Of a stretch of DNA of 64,000 bases, positions 46,687-56,765 are shown one piece after another. The position numbers and the translations under genes are program-made. The notes beneath the pieces are model-generated. The model worked only from the letters and a program-made list of their open reading frames with translations. It was not told the origin of the DNA and did not search any database. Each line of letters starts with the position of its first letter. The first letter of the stretch is position 1. Origin of the DNA: Candidatus Tisiphia endosymbiont of Nemotelus nigrinus (lineage in GTDB: Bacteria; Pseudomonadota; Alphaproteobacteria; Rickettsiales; Rickettsiaceae); assembly GCF_964026475.1 (NCBI RefSeq), contig NZ_OZ032151.1, forward strand, positions 1,240,001-1,304,000, read 5' to 3'.

Positions 46687-47091
46687 ATTATAGCCCCAGT
46701 TCTCAATGATTAAGTTTGGCACTCGCTGGAATTCCGAACAATTATTAGTAACTAATATAGCTTGTTGACAAAGTGCGTGGCTAGCAATTAATAAGTCATT
46801 ATTACCTATAATTGTTCCTTTTTGTTTCAGTTCTGCTCGTAGTTCCCCATAATAAACTACACATTTTGCAGAAAAATCTAGTATTTCTAATTTACTTATT
46901 AAAGTATTTACCTTAATCTGGTTTTGTTCTTTATGTTTACTATTAGCAACTCCATATTGTAATTCAGCCAAAACTATCGAGGAAATTACTAGATCATTTG
47001 TTTTCTCTAATAAATCTAGTTTTTGATAATAATTAGTAGGATGTTGGTTTATTATGTAAATACAAATGTTAGTATCCAACATATATATCAT
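46678..47091 (-). CDS. vapC: VapC-type PIN-domain toxin
   Basis: A 137-residue ribonuclease toxin. Acidic active-site residues are visible: Asp6 in MLDTNICIYII, Glu43 in LAELQYG, and the aspartate of NNDLLIASHA, with the TNNCSEFQRV ending typical of the family. The start overlaps the vapB stop (ATGA, 47088-47091). The last few codons lie in repeat-derived sequence. All catalytic positions are intact, so the pair could be functional. Confidence 0.92.
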   Translation of the reverse strand: MIYMLDTNICIYIINQHPTNYYQKLDLLEKTNDLVISSIVLAELQYGVANSKHKEQNQIKVNTLISKLEILDFSAKCVVYYGELRAELKQKGTIIGNNDLLIASHALCQQAILVTNNCSEFQRVPNLIIENWGYNAI

Positions 47092-47324
47092 TTTAATTCC
47101 TCTCTTTCCTGAGCTGGGAAATCTACTCTACCTTCATTAAAAAAATCATCTGTTGGTATTAGTGATAATTGTTCAAAAACTTCTTTCCATGTTTTTAATA
47201 ATGGTTGTAACACTATCCCCTTACCTAAAGGGGTTATACTAATTTCCTTAGTAGGAAATCTAAACTCCTTTGGTAGTCTTACCGCTTGGCTTTTACCGTT
47301 CATAAATATTTTTTCCTGATGCAT
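47088..47324 (-). CDS. vapB: VapB-type antitoxin
   Basis: 78 residues. The N-terminal SpoVT/AbrB-like DNA-binding half (KIFMNGKSQAVRLPKEFRF) is followed by an acidic toxin-neutralising tail. It would bind VapC and repress its own promoter. Upstream, 47325-47562 contains AT-rich sequence suitable for the promoter/operator, including a TATATACTAATA-type stretch near 47358, but no boxes are certain. Confidence 0.92.
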   Translation of the reverse strand: MHQEKIFMNGKSQAVRLPKEFRFPTKEISITPLGKGIVLQPLLKTWKEVFEQLSLIPTDDFFNEGRVDFPAQEREELK

Positions 47325-47562
47325 ACTTACCTCAAATAATTTAGTATATATTTAATAGTATATACTAATAACAATAAAATCTCAACCAACATTACGTCAA
47401 ATTCACATTTATAACCCGTTAAGGTAGTTATTGCAGGCAGTTTCCTAGAAGGAGTAATTGGCTTTTTTAGTATTTACGAACCTAAAATTAAAAAACGGGA
47501 AGCTAGACTTTAAGCTGCGTCCACCGTTTGACATGTTCATAAAATGCACTGAAATCGAAGAA

Positions 47563-47639
47563 TGGTGCATTCGATTGGATTCGAACCAACGACCTCTGCC
47601 TTCGGAGGGCAACGCTCTATCCAGCTGAGCTACGAATGC
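47563..47639 (-). tRNA. tRNA-Arg (anticodon CCG)
   Basis: The acceptor GCATTCG pairs with CGAATGC. The anticodon stem TTGCC/GGCAG holds the loop CTCCGAA, giving CCG. The T arm is GGTTCGAATCC, the discriminator is A and CCA is encoded. Confidence 0.95.
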
Positions 47640-47861
47640 TTAATTTATTGATATAGGCTAAGCAAATTAGCCATTACACCGCTATTAGCTGCATTATATT
47701 ATAAAAGCTTGGGAAGTGCTACTGAATTTCAAAATTCTAAATGCCAGAACCATAAGTTCATTTTTTATATGTTGTTCTAAATTTTTATTTGTTATAATAT
47801 TAAACTTATAGTAACATTATAACATCATAAGATTTATTTTTAAGCAAGGAGGTGGCGATTT

Positions 47862-47921
47862 ATGAGTAAAGATACAATGAAAAAAAATAGAATTGTTAAC
47901 TTTTCCATCATATTTCTCTGA
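47862..47921 (+). CDS. 19-codon open frame with an ideal ribosome binding site
   Basis: AAGGAGGTGG (about 47846-47855) lies 6 bases before an ATG that opens MSKDTMKKNRIVNFSIIFL and then a stop. TATAAT at 47793-47798 with a TTGTTC at 47772 could be a promoter, though the 15-base spacing is short. The frame runs into the 3' end of the convergent DUF2748 gene. It could be a true small protein, or the start of a gene lost after a rearrangement. Confidence 0.35.
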   Translation: MSKDTMKKNRIVNFSIIFL

Positions 47922-48316
47922 CTTGTTTAAATGCTAGTTTTTTTTCTCTAAATATATTTATCTTATGAAAGAAATTAGCTAGAGATCTCGGCTTTGACAT
48001 ATTGCGTTTGTAGCTTTGCTTAGTCATTGATACATAATTGGAAATTAAAGATGGTATAACTTCATAGTAATATATTTTATATAATCCTTTCATTGTTTCC
48101 ATAGTTGTTAAATATCCCCATTTCATCACCTGTTGAGGTACTCTAGCTAGAGCCTCTATACAGGCAATTGTTTCTTCAACTTCGGGGTCACTATTTTTAT
48201 AAACATCTGCAATTGGGGCTAAATTAAACTTCATATCTTCGATCATAGCTCTAATCATCAAACCCATATATTGTTCTCTTGCAAATCTCTTAATAAAGAG
48301 TAAATCCTTCCTACTA
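47908..48316 (-). pseudogene. DUF2748-like gene, 3' part (split by IS5)
   Basis: The downstream fragment of the gene at 49173-50094. It resumes in the same frame after the insertion (RKDLLFIKRFAREQYMGLMI) and continues as a helical region to the stop at 47908. If the IS5 element and one TA are removed, the two parts form one uninterrupted frame of about 440 residues. Confidence 0.8.
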
Positions 48317-49172
48317 GGTTCTGTGAAGTTTTGTAAAAAAATAAATTAAAAAGAAGGAGAGGTAGTGTATTTTCTATTTTAGACAATCAAAAACACTACC
48401 GGAATGAATTATCATATAAAAATCAGAGAATGGCAACAAATTATTGAAATATTAAGAAAAAGAAAAGATATAAAAACAAGAAATGAGGATAAGCTTAGAC
48501 GATTTATTGAAGCAATATGGTACATAACACGTTCAGGATGCCAATGGCGGTTGTTACCGAGTGTTTATGGTTCATGGCGAGCAGTGCATATGAGGTTTAA
48601 AACTTGGTCTAATAAAGGAATATGGACCGATTTGTTTGAGCAAGTACAAGCTAATCCTGACATGGAATCAACAATGATTGACGCTACTATAGTTCGTGCC
48701 CATGCATGCTCAGCAGGTTATAAAAAAGATAGCCAAGATCAAGAAGCTTTAGGGCGTAGTAAAGGAGGTTTTACTACTAAAATCCATGCCTTAGTTGACG
48801 CTCTTGGTAATCCTTTAAAGTTTATTTTAACTGCAGGTCAAAGACATGACATTACACAAGCCAACTCATTGGTTAAAGATATTAAAAATACTATGCTCCT
48901 TGCCGATAAGGCATATGATAGCAATGCTTTTATTGAGCAGCTTGAAGAGCAAAATTGTATAGCTGTTATTCCATCAAAAAAGAACCGAAAACAGCAAAGG
49001 GAGTACGATAAACATATCTATAAAGAACGTCATTCGATCGAATGTTTTTTTGGTAAAATTAAACATTTTAGACGAATTTTTTCGAGATTTGATAAAACTG
49101 CTACTGCTTTCTTGTCTTTTTTGCAATTTGTTGGAGCTTTTATATGGCTTCGTTAGAAAACTTCACAGAACC
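48317..49172 (+). mobile_element. IS5-family insertion sequence
   Basis: 856 bp with perfect 16-bp terminal inverted repeats (GGTTCTGTGAAGTTTT and its inverse) and a TA target duplication (48315-48316 and 49173-49174). One transposase gene is present. It interrupts the DUF2748-like gene. Only one copy is seen in the window. Confidence 0.93.
48404..49156 (+). CDS. IS5-family transposase
   Basis: 250 residues in a single, apparently intact frame. An N-terminal helix-turn-helix/DUF4096-like part (WYITRSGCQWRLLP) is followed by DDE catalytic segments: MIDATIVRAHACSAG, LLADKAYDS, and ERHSIECFFGKIKHFRRI with the glutamate. It fills the element except for the terminal inverted repeats and an 80-bp leader. 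Confidence 0.92.
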   Translation: MNYHIKIREWQQIIEILRKRKDIKTRNEDKLRRFIEAIWYITRSGCQWRLLPSVYGSWRAVHMRFKTWSNKGIWTDLFEQVQANPDMESTMIDATIVRAHACSAGYKKDSQDQEALGRSKGGFTTKIHALVDALGNPLKFILTAGQRHDITQANSLVKDIKNTMLLADKAYDSNAFIEQLEEQNCIAVIPSKKNRKQQREYDKHIYKERHSIECFFGKIKHFRRIFSRFDKTATAFLSFLQFVGAFIWLR

Positions 49173-50094
49173 TAAAAGAAAATAAAAATTTTTGTTTATA
49201 GATTAATCCAAGTAATCTTGCCCAATAACCCCTTATGCCATGTACCTTGTTCCTATTATAAAATTCTACCTTTTCTTCATAAATAATCATTTGCCTCATT
49301 CCCATGGAGAGAAGGTTAGCTAATAATTTATTGCAATTAATAATATCATCCTTCCTCGCATGTTTTACGTGAGGCGTTGCTTTCGTTCCAGAAAAATTGG
49401 CTGAATGACGACTTATTTGACGACCACTAGCATCTCTTTTAATATCAGCAAAATGCCCGAGTTCCTGTCCAGCTATAATTTGTAACCTAGCAACTGCTGC
49501 CCATCCATCACCATAAGTTGGGTGATTTTTATCATTTTCAGCAAATGGATTACCACCGCATGACACAAAGACTGCAACATTCTTGCCATCAGTACTTTGC
49601 ATGCCACTATTGGAGCCAGAACGTTGCCAATCAACTATATCCATCATATCACCAATATTATGAGAATAAGTAATAAATACCTGAACCTTATCATGCAATA
49701 ACCACCTAATAACTATAGGATGTGCCGACTGAACAAAAATCCTTGTTAATCTTTCAGTAACTAATTGGCTAACTGGCTGTAACTTTTGAATTTGTTTTTT
49801 CAAATCTGCATAAATCGATGCCAACTTTTTATCAGATATAGAAGATTTATACAAAGCTCTAAATAACTGATTAGTTTGTTCAATTAAATTTGGGTCTGTT
49901 ATTTCTTCCTTACTTACCATCAAACTAATATTGAATTTTGGATCAGAGAATCTTGCAAAATTACAACTATTATCCGTATCTATTCTAAGTTTACCTGATT
50001 TAATTAATTGCTGAGCTAATTGTTCATATTCTATCTGCATGTCTTCAGGATAGATAGCAGGAATCTTATCAAGTATGTGATAAATTGAACTCAT
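49173..50094 (-). pseudogene. DUF2748-like gene, 5' part (split by IS5)
   Basis: About 306 native residues from an ATG at 50094, resembling a conserved rickettsial family (DUF2748) of unknown function. It contains an HxxH-like segment, LQIIAGQELGHFADIK, that resembles a zinc-peptidase helix (QELGH), and VFVSCGGNPFAEN. After LFSF the frame enters the IS5 end (RFCEVF) and stops. lipB starts the next unit upstream on the same strand. Confidence 0.8.
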
Positions 50095-50113
50095 AGGAAT
50101 ATACTGAATATTT

Positions 50114-50746
50114 TCATCTTCTATCTAAAACCTCAAAGAATTTACCCTTAATAATTTCATCAAATTGCTCTAACGTTATATCAACACCAAGTTTTTTTAA
50201 TGAGGTGACAGGCATACCTTTTAACCCACAAGCAATAATTCCAGAGAACATTTCAAGATTTGTTGAAATATTTACGGCAATACCATGGTATGTAATCCAT
50301 TTTCTAACTCTAACACCTATTGAGGCAATCTTTGCCGGTACACCATTTTCTTTTACCCATATTCCTACCATACCTTTTATAGTAAAAGCTTTGACTCCAA
50401 AATATAACAGGCTATTTATAATCCATTCCTCCAATAGTTTTATATATAATTTTAAATCCTTTTGTCTCCATTCTGATGCTAAATCAAGAATGGGGTATAT
50501 TATCCTTTGTCCACTACCGTGGTAGGTAAATTTTCCTCCCCTATTAGTATAAATTACCGGTATATCTCCAGTATCTAGTAATTCGTTTGCCTTAAAGCTA
50601 GTACCTGCAGTATAGATATCCTTATACTCAACTAAATAAACAACCTCTTTCGATGATTTGTTGATTAAACTTGCAACCTCATTTTCCATTAATTTTACCG
50701 TATCTTCATATTCTGAAAGACCTAGTAAGGTAACAAATTGCACCAT
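50114..50746 (-). CDS. lipB: Octanoyl-[acyl-carrier protein]-protein transferase
   Basis: Transfers octanoyl groups to lipoyl domains of 2-oxoacid dehydrogenases, the first step of lipoate synthesis. The 210-residue protein has the family motif [20 protein letters not shown], the segment [19 protein letters not shown] with the catalytic lysine, and the catalytic cysteine in [17 protein letters not shown]. It sits 19 bp upstream of the split DUF2748-like gene. Confidence 0.95.
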   Translation of the reverse strand: MVQFVTLLGLSEYEDTVKLMENEVASLINKSSKEVVYLVEYKDIYTAGTSFKANELLDTGDIPVIYTNRGGKFTYHGSGQRIIYPILDLASEWRQKDLKLYIKLLEEWIINSLLYFGVKAFTIKGMVGIWVKENGVPAKIASIGVRVRKWITYHGIAVNISTNLEMFSGIIACGLKGMPVTSLKKLGVDITLEQFDEIIKGKFFEVLDRR

Positions 50747-50920
50747 AATTAGTAAGAGATTTTATATTTAAGGAATATTATAATATACAAATATGATACC
50801 ACTAAGAACTAAAATAGATAAAACGAAATAATAATTATTACCCATAGCAACGATAGTACCATACATTTTTTATTCTATCGTAAAAATAGCAAAAAATTAT
50901 AAGGAGATTATGCTACACAA

Positions 50921-51037
50921 GCGTCATTGCAAGGAGTGTGTAAGCGCGACGAAGCAATCCAAAAGTTGCAACAGCACGTTGTTTTTTGGATCGCCACGCC
51001 ACTTCGTGGCTCGCAATGACGGTTGTTCGTTCTTATA
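50921..51037. repeat. RPE-A composite, second copy of the 29.6-29.75 kb mosaic
   Basis: AAGCGTCATTGCAAGGAGTG...GAAGCAATCCAAAAGTTGCA, then GGATCGCCACGCCACTTCG...GCAATGACGG. The same succession occurs at 29640-29760, so the mosaic was copied or formed as a unit. Sequence between lipB and 50920 is AT-rich with no gene seen. Confidence 0.8.
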
Positions 51038-51039
51038 AC

Positions 51040-51137
51040 CTAGCACTACAGTTGTAGACTGAATAAATTATAGAAAATTTGAGGGTTTTCTTTACAATAT
51101 GGTTTCTAGTTTTTGAAATCTACAACTGTAGTGTTAG
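51040..51137. repeat. MITE-B, copy 2
   Basis: 98 bp, CTAGCACTACAGTTGTAG...CTACAACTGTAGTGTTAG. It is nearly identical to 29761-29859 and, like it, directly follows the same RPE-A mosaic. Confidence 0.85.
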
Positions 51138-51166
51138 CTATAATGGTAAAAAGTATCCTTTAATTC

Positions 51167-52081
51167 TCAAAATATCATATTTTTGGCAGCTTTTATGCCA
51201 GAATTCTTAGCATCTTTTGGATCGGAAATTTCACTATGAAAAACTATTTTACTACCTTCAAAATTGGCAAGCATAAACTCTGTATGAATAACCTTATCAG
51301 CTATATTCAAATCATTTGAGTATATATATGTTGAATAAGCAGCTATAGGGGTTCTGCAATCTGCATCTAAATATTCTAGAAACGCCCTGCCAGCTTGTAT
51401 CAGCTCCCATGTTTCAAAATGGTTAATTTTATTACATATTTCCTGCATTTTATGATCATTTTTTCTTATCTCTACCGCTATAACTCCTTGCCCTACAGAT
51501 GGTAACATTTCCTTTATATCCATCAAGTGGCAATATTTTGCATCAAATAGCCTCAATCTTTTCAAGCCGCTATAAGCTAAAATGGTTGCATCAACATCAC
51601 CTTGCATTAATTTTTTTATTCTTGAATCAACATTTCCTCTAAAAGTAACAATTTGTAAATCAGGTCTTTTTCTTTGTATTAGAACTTTTCTACGTACTGA
51701 AGATGTACCGACTCTGCTGGCAAAAGGCAATTCTTCTATTGCTTTATAGTTCAAGCAGATAAATACGTCTCGTGCATCTTCTCCCTCAAGTACAGCACAT
51801 ATCATCAATTCTGACGGTATTTTGCAAGGTACATCTTTTAAAGAATGTACAGCTAAGTCAATTTCTTCGTTTATCAGAGCCGTTTCTATTTCTTTTAAGA
51901 ATAAAGCCTTGCCACCTATATCATACAGATTTTTATCCTTAATCAAATCACCAGAGGTAACTATTGATACTATTTCATAATTTACCTGTGGACAATGAAT
52001 TTTAATTTGGTCAATTACTAAATTTGTCTGCAGTAAAGCCAAAGGGCTTCTTCTTGTACCGATTTTTATTGTTTTCTTCAT
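51167..52081 (-). CDS. hemC: Porphobilinogen deaminase (hydroxymethylbilane synthase)
   Basis: Polymerises four porphobilinogens into hydroxymethylbilane, which HemD (5983-6684) cyclises. From the ATG at 52081 it is 304 residues: [15 protein letters not shown] at the start, [24 protein letters not shown], and [18 protein letters not shown]. The dipyrromethane-cofactor cysteine is in [11 protein letters not shown] longer TTG start would overlap valS and is not needed. It follows valS by 20 bp on the same strand. Confidence 0.95.
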   Translation of the reverse strand: MKKTIKIGTRRSPLALLQTNLVIDQIKIHCPQVNYEIVSIVTSGDLIKDKNLYDIGGKALFLKEIETALINEEIDLAVHSLKDVPCKIPSELMICAVLEGEDARDVFICLNYKAIEELPFASRVGTSSVRRKVLIQRKRPDLQIVTFRGNVDSRIKKLMQGDVDATILAYSGLKRLRLFDAKYCHLMDIKEMLPSVGQGVIAVEIRKNDHKMQEICNKINHFETWELIQAGRAFLEYLDADCRTPIAAYSTYIYSNDLNIADKVIHTEFMLANFEGSKIVFHSEISDPKDAKNSGIKAAKNMIF

Positions 52082-52101
52082 TGACGATTTATTTATTACG
52101 G

Positions 52102-54588
52102 TCAATATGTTACATTAACTACGATATCACCATTCTTTAAAACCTGATTTGTTAATGAAAAATCCTCGACAAATTCTATTTTATGAGAAGATGTAACGTT
52201 TTTGAGATCTATTATTAACTCATCAGAAAGTTTTTCTCCTATAATTTCTAGTAGCTTAATATCAGCTTTGACTGATAAATTCTTTTCTGCTTTAGCTTTT
52301 CTAACCAAGTCTAGTATTCTAACAAGTCTATCAGGCTGAGTTTGATCTACCGGAAAAGATAAATTTTTGATTTGAGACCAATTACCCCGTGTATGTATAG
52401 ATTGTTTACTATATAAAATTTGCCAAATTTCTTCCGTTATATGTGGCAGGAAAGGAGCTAATAATTTTAGCAAAATTCTTATAGAATGATACAGGGTTAT
52501 CACAGCACTATACTGCTCCTTATTATCTGAGCCATCCATGTTATAAGCCCGGGTTTTGGTAATTTCAAGGTAATTATCACAAAATACTGACCAAAAAAAC
52601 TTTTCTATCGAATCCATAGCATCGGTATATTCATAATTTTGCATATCTGATTCAACTTTGTTTACTAGCTCAACTAGCTTTACTATTAACCATTGGTCAA
52701 ATTTATGACAAATCTTGCTTTCTATATCAGAAATCTGGGCATTTTTATCTAGCGGGTCTAATTTATCAAAATGAATAGCCGCAAATTTACAAGCATTCCA
52801 TAATTTATTAACAAGCCTCTTACCATTTTTCATTACGTCTTCAGAGTAAACAGTGTCTGCTCCAAGTCTAGATTTAGAAGTCCAATAACGCGTTACATCA
52901 GCACCGTATTGCTCTAGCAATTTTTGTGGTACAATAATATTCCCTTTAGATTTTGACATTTTGCTACGATCGAATGCAAGACACCATCCACTAATCATGA
53001 TGTTTTTCCAAGGTAGGGTATTTTCATGCAATTGGGCTTTAAGTATTGTGTAAAAAGCCCATGTCCTAATAATTTCATGAGCTTGCGGTCGTAAATCAGC
53101 TGGAAATAATTTATGGTGACGCTCAGCATCTATATTAAATTTTTCAGATATACCGTGACTACTTAATTGCGGCGAGATGGCACTAGTCGCCCAAGTATCC
53201 ATAACGTCATAATCTGGCTCTACCTCTTCCCGCGAATAGCCAATTGGTAAATCCTGAGTGGGGTCTACTGGTAGTTGGGTTATATCTGGAAAGATAGCTT
53301 TGCCTACTTCACCAATTCTTTTAGAATACCAAACAGGGAATGGCACGCCAAAATAGCGTTGACGACTTATACACCAATCCCATGATAGGCTATTTATCCA
53401 GTTCTCAAGCCTAATTTTCATATTTTGGGGATACCAATTAATCTCATTTGCTCGTTGCATTAAAATGTCTTTATGTTTTATCGTACGAACAAACCATTGA
53501 GGTGTTGTAAGTATTTCTAGTGGTGCCCCTGAACGTTCAGCACATTTTACTGTTTGAGTAATTTCTACTTGTTTAATTAATAAATTTTTCTCTTTTAAGA
53601 TTTCAATAATTTTACTTCTAGCATCTTTTATTTTTAAGCCATTTATCTGATTATAAGAAGATGAATTTGATAATTCGGCTGGGAAATCTATCATACCTTT
53701 TTTATCTATAATAATCTTCATAGGTAAATTATGTGTTCTCCACCAAGTTATGTCGGTTACGTCACCAAAAGTACAGCACATAACAAGCCCAGTTCCTTTA
53801 TCTATTTGCACTAAATCATCTGCTAAAATAGGTACTTTAACATCAAATAGAGGTGTTATGGCAAATTGCCCTTGCAAATGTTTGTATCTATCATCATTTG
53901 GGTTATAAAATACCGCAACGCACGCTGCTAACAATTCTGGTCTAGTGGTAGCAATAATAATCTTCTCACCCTTATTGGTCTGGAAAATTATGTCATTCAT
54001 CATTGAGGTTTTTTCTTGGTCTTCAATGTCAGCCTGAGCCAAAGCCGTTTGATCAACTGGATCCCACAATATTGGTTGGTTATTGCGATAAATTTCTCCT
54101 TTATCGACTAAGTCTAAAAATGACATTTGTGATATTTTTCGTGATAACGGATTAATTGTTTGATACTCTAAGGTCCAATCAACCGATAAAGCCATCTGAT
54201 TAAATAATGAACGAAATTTTTCCTCCTCAGAAATAACAACATCTTTACATATTTCAATAAATTGCTCTCTTGCCATACTAGCTGCTTTTAGCTGCTTTTG
54301 TTTTTCAACTAAACGTTCGGTAGGCAAACCATTATCATCAAAACCGATTGGATAAAAAATATTTTTACCTAGCATCCGTTTAAAACGGACAATAAAATCC
54401 GCCTGGGTATAACTATAAACATGTCCTATATGCAGTTGTCCTGAGACTGTTGGTGGCGGAGTATCTACTACAAAACTATTTTCTCTTGTTTCATTTTTAT
54501 CCCAAAGATAAATTTTTTGTTCTTGCCAAAATTTTTGCCATTTTCTTTCGCTTTCACTAAAGCTATAATCTTTTAGAAATGCTATCAT
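52102..54588 (-). CDS. valS: Valyl-tRNA synthetase
   Basis: Class I synthetase, 828 residues, with HIGH at 53-56 ([11 protein letters not shown]), an editing domain ([13 protein letters not shown]), KMSKSKGN and an anticodon-binding helical C-terminus. It is shorter than the typical bacterial form of about 950, and the terminal coiled coil is not evident. As far as I recall, rickettsial ValRS is of the archaeal type, and the compact length fits that. hemC lies directly downstream. Confidence 0.95.
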   Translation of the reverse strand: MIAFLKDYSFSESERKWQKFWQEQKIYLWDKNETRENSFVVDTPPPTVSGQLHIGHVYSYTQADFIVRFKRMLGKNIFYPIGFDDNGLPTERLVEKQKQLKAASMAREQFIEICKDVVISEEEKFRSLFNQMALSVDWTLEYQTINPLSRKISQMSFLDLVDKGEIYRNNQPILWDPVDQTALAQADIEDQEKTSMMNDIIFQTNKGEKIIIATTRPELLAACVAVFYNPNDDRYKHLQGQFAITPLFDVKVPILADDLVQIDKGTGLVMCCTFGDVTDITWWRTHNLPMKIIIDKKGMIDFPAELSNSSSYNQINGLKIKDARSKIIEILKEKNLLIKQVEITQTVKCAERSGAPLEILTTPQWFVRTIKHKDILMQRANEINWYPQNMKIRLENWINSLSWDWCISRQRYFGVPFPVWYSKRIGEVGKAIFPDITQLPVDPTQDLPIGYSREEVEPDYDVMDTWATSAISPQLSSHGISEKFNIDAERHHKLFPADLRPQAHEIIRTWAFYTILKAQLHENTLPWKNIMISGWCLAFDRSKMSKSKGNIIVPQKLLEQYGADVTRYWTSKSRLGADTVYSEDVMKNGKRLVNKLWNACKFAAIHFDKLDPLDKNAQISDIESKICHKFDQWLIVKLVELVNKVESDMQNYEYTDAMDSIEKFFWSVFCDNYLEITKTRAYNMDGSDNKEQYSAVITLYHSIRILLKLLAPFLPHITEEIWQILYSKQSIHTRGNWSQIKNLSFPVDQTQPDRLVRILDLVRKAKAEKNLSVKADIKLLEIIGEKLSDELIIDLKNVTSSHKIEFVEDFSLTNQVLKNGDIVVNVTY

Positions 54589-54638
54589 AATAATATCCTA
54601 ATTATATAGGGGGTGTTGCTAACTAACCTGAATTCGAT

Positions 54639-54812
54639 ATATAGCTAACTCTGACTAGTATTACGCCGTCATTGCGAGGAGACCAAAGGTCGACGCAACA
54701 ATTTGTAAGCTGTCATTCCCGCGTAGGCGGGAATCTAGATACCTGCTTTCGCAGGTATGACACAAAACAGGATTGCTTCGTCGCCACTAAAGTGGCTTCT
54801 CGCAATGACGAG
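54639..54812. repeat. RPE-A palindrome with a REP nested in its loop
   Basis: The outer element is TATAGCTAACTCTGAC...GTCATTGCGAGGAG and the mirror GGATTGCTTCGTCGCC...CTCGCAATGACG. The centre is occupied by the separate REP at 54711-54762. It fills the gap between valS and ubiA, which are divergent. Confidence 0.85.
54711..54762. repeat. REP palindrome (GTCATTCCCGC type)
   Basis: TGTCATTCCCGCGTAGGCGG mirrored by CCTGCTTTCGCAGGTATGACA around TCTAGAT. It is the same family as the unit translated inside dnaE. Confidence 0.85.
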
Positions 54813-54920
54813 TTACAGGTTCGTACGTATTCGGTTATATTTGTGAATATAGCAGATTTTTATGTTCCACTAATAGCAATTATCATTTTTTTTAACCAAG
54901 ATATATCATAATTAATAGTA

Positions 54921-55772
54921 ATGCCAAATAAATTTTTTCTAAGCCTTAGTTTAATGAGACTGTACAATCCTACTGGCTATCTTCTGGTATTTTTTTCAGC
55001 CTGCTTTGGGGTTCTTCTTACCAGTATTACAATATATAGTTTGCTAAAATTATTATCATTATTCTTTATCGGAAGTATCGTTACTAGGGGAGCTGGTAGC
55101 GTTCTTAACGATATTTTTGACAGAGATTTTGATAAACATGTTTTACGAACAAAAAACAGACCTTTAGCTAATGGAACATTGAATGTAAGTGACGCAATGA
55201 TTTTATTAATTATATTATCAATTATTTCTCTAACCATTTTATTGTCATTAAATAAAACAGCAATTTGCTTAGGATTCTTTTCCTTTATCTTGATCATTTT
55301 ATATCCACTAATGAAGAGAATTACTTTCTTTCCACAGATATTTTTAGGGTTAACATTTAATGGAGTTTTGATTGGTAATAGTGCGGTGATTGATAAAATA
55401 TCACTAGAAGCTGTTATTATGTATATTGCCTGCTGTTTTTGGACTATCGGTTATGACATTATTTATGGCTTTATGGATATAGAGTACGATAAAAAGATTA
55501 ATGTCAAATCAATGCCAATATTTTTAGAAAAGAAAAATTATAAACTGCATTTATATGTTTATTATACCATTTTCATAATATTATTCATAGTTGCTAACAT
55601 TATAGCGACCCATCACCTTAATTATATAGCTATCCTTTGTGCTTATATGATGCTGATTTGGCAGGTAATAACATTAGAAATTTCAAATCCACAAAACTGT
55701 CTTATTAGATTTAAAAATAATAATTATGTTGGTTTGATTTTGGTATTAGGTTCGTTAGACATGACTATGTAG
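54921..55772 (+). CDS. ubiA: 4-hydroxybenzoate polyprenyltransferase
   Basis: An inner-membrane prenyltransferase of ubiquinone synthesis. It has about eight hydrophobic segments over 283 residues. The two aspartate-rich metal/diphosphate motifs are NDIFDRDFD at 63-71 and DIEYDKKINVKSMP near 190. Arg and Asn residues around the first motif (RTKNRPLANG) are typical. The C-terminus appears complete, with a REP beginning about 70 bp later. Confidence 0.92.
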   Translation: MPNKFFLSLSLMRLYNPTGYLLVFFSACFGVLLTSITIYSLLKLLSLFFIGSIVTRGAGSVLNDIFDRDFDKHVLRTKNRPLANGTLNVSDAMILLIILSIISLTILLSLNKTAICLGFFSFILIILYPLMKRITFFPQIFLGLTFNGVLIGNSAVIDKISLEAVIMYIACCFWTIGYDIIYGFMDIEYDKKINVKSMPIFLEKKNYKLHLYVYYTIFIILFIVANIIATHHLNYIAILCAYMMLIWQVITLEISNPQNCLIRFKNNNYVGLILVLGSLDMTM

Positions 55773-55840
55773 CTAGTCGCTTCGTCAAAAAGGCTAGAAT
55801 ATATAGTAAAACCTATTGGATTAGGTAATACAAACTTTGT

Positions 55841-55890
55841 GTCATACCTGCGAAAGCAGGCATCTAGATTCCTGCCTACGCGGGAATGAC
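55841..55890. repeat. REP palindrome after ubiA
   Basis: GTCATACCTGCGAAAGCAGG mirrored by CCTGCCTACGCGGGAATGAC around CATCTAGATT. It may also serve as a terminator-like hairpin between the convergent genes. Confidence 0.8.
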
Positions 55891-55944
55891 ACCTTTTACA
55901 TTTAAATATAGTAGATGTTATACTCTAGACTTTTGATGGAGCGA

Positions 55945-56370
55945 CTATTTACCCAAAGATTTTTGAGACTGAGAAAGGGCTTGTTGTTCAATATTTGCAG
56001 CTCTTGATGTAATCTGTTGCTTGATGCCAAGATCTACTACATGCTCATACTTCATCCCATTATTTAACAGTATATGACCAAGTTGATTTACTACTTCTAC
56101 ATCCTCTTTAGAAAACTTATTAACAATTGATTCTGTAATTTCATATAAGAACCTCCACGATAGCTCAACCTTTTCTTTTAAAGTTAGCTTCTTGGTATTA
56201 TTATTTGCTTTATTAAATGGTGCATTAAATTCTTCTGCATTATTGGTATCCTTGACAAGCATATTAATAGATGATTTCTTGCTCTTTTTATAAACAAAGA
56301 ACATAATAAACACTAAAAATAGACCTGCTACAGCTATTATCAAATTAGTATTTTGCATAAGATTCTCCAT
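55945..56370 (-). CDS. Single-pass membrane protein, unrecognised
   Basis: 141 residues. One N-terminal membrane helix (about 9-26, LIIAVAGLFLVFIMFFVYK) is followed by a lysine-rich stretch and a soluble helical region (LTLKEKVELSWRFLYEITES, FSKEDVEVVNQLGHIL). A Gln/Ser-rich tail ends it. I cannot assign a family. It lies 52 bp downstream of rpmJ on the same strand. The start could be Met1 or Met5. Confidence 0.65.
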   Translation of the reverse strand: MENLMQNTNLIIAVAGLFLVFIMFFVYKKSKKSSINMLVKDTNNAEEFNAPFNKANNNTKKLTLKEKVELSWRFLYEITESIVNKFSKEDVEVVNQLGHILLNNGMKYEHVVDLGIKQQITSRAANIEQQALSQSQKSLGK

Positions 56371-56422
56371 CTAAAATTAAATCTTAGAAATTTAATCAAT
56401 AACTATAAAACTTCTAAATCAT

Positions 56423-56548
56423 CTAACCTTGTTTAGCTTTAAACCTTTTAATTTTCTTGTTTATTACAAGAATTTTACCTTTTCTTTTTACAACCTGACA
56501 ATCTTTATCTCTTTTTTTTAGAGATTTTAACGAACTCACAACTTTCAT
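56423..56548 (-). CDS. rpmJ: 50S ribosomal protein L36
   Basis: 41 codons, [20 protein letters not shown] then [20 protein letters not shown] and G. This is the zinc-ribbon-less L36 form with a single Cys in [10 protein letters not shown] short gene, but the match to the family is complete. The 5' gap to 56765 contains only AT-rich sequence. Confidence 0.95.
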   Translation of the reverse strand: MKVVSSLKSLKKRDKDCQVVKRKGKILVINKKIKRFKAKQG

Positions 56549-56765
56549 ATAAAAACTATCCTTTGATATTATTTAACAAAAATTTTAAAAGTGATAACTC
56601 AACTTTTTAAACATTTCTACTATCTTAAATTAAGAACAGCAATAGTAATACTTTCCTCAGTTTTGTCAACAAAATTCTTCATGAAGGGGGCTGATTGCAA
56701 CGGAAATCTTGACAATTAACGGTATTGATTGATAATGAGTCCTTTTTAATTATAGAAGGTAACTT

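Noticed and set aside
46501..46713. Frames on both strands across the RPE-A palindrome before vapC
   Set aside because: The open frames are a by-product of the palindrome's composition.
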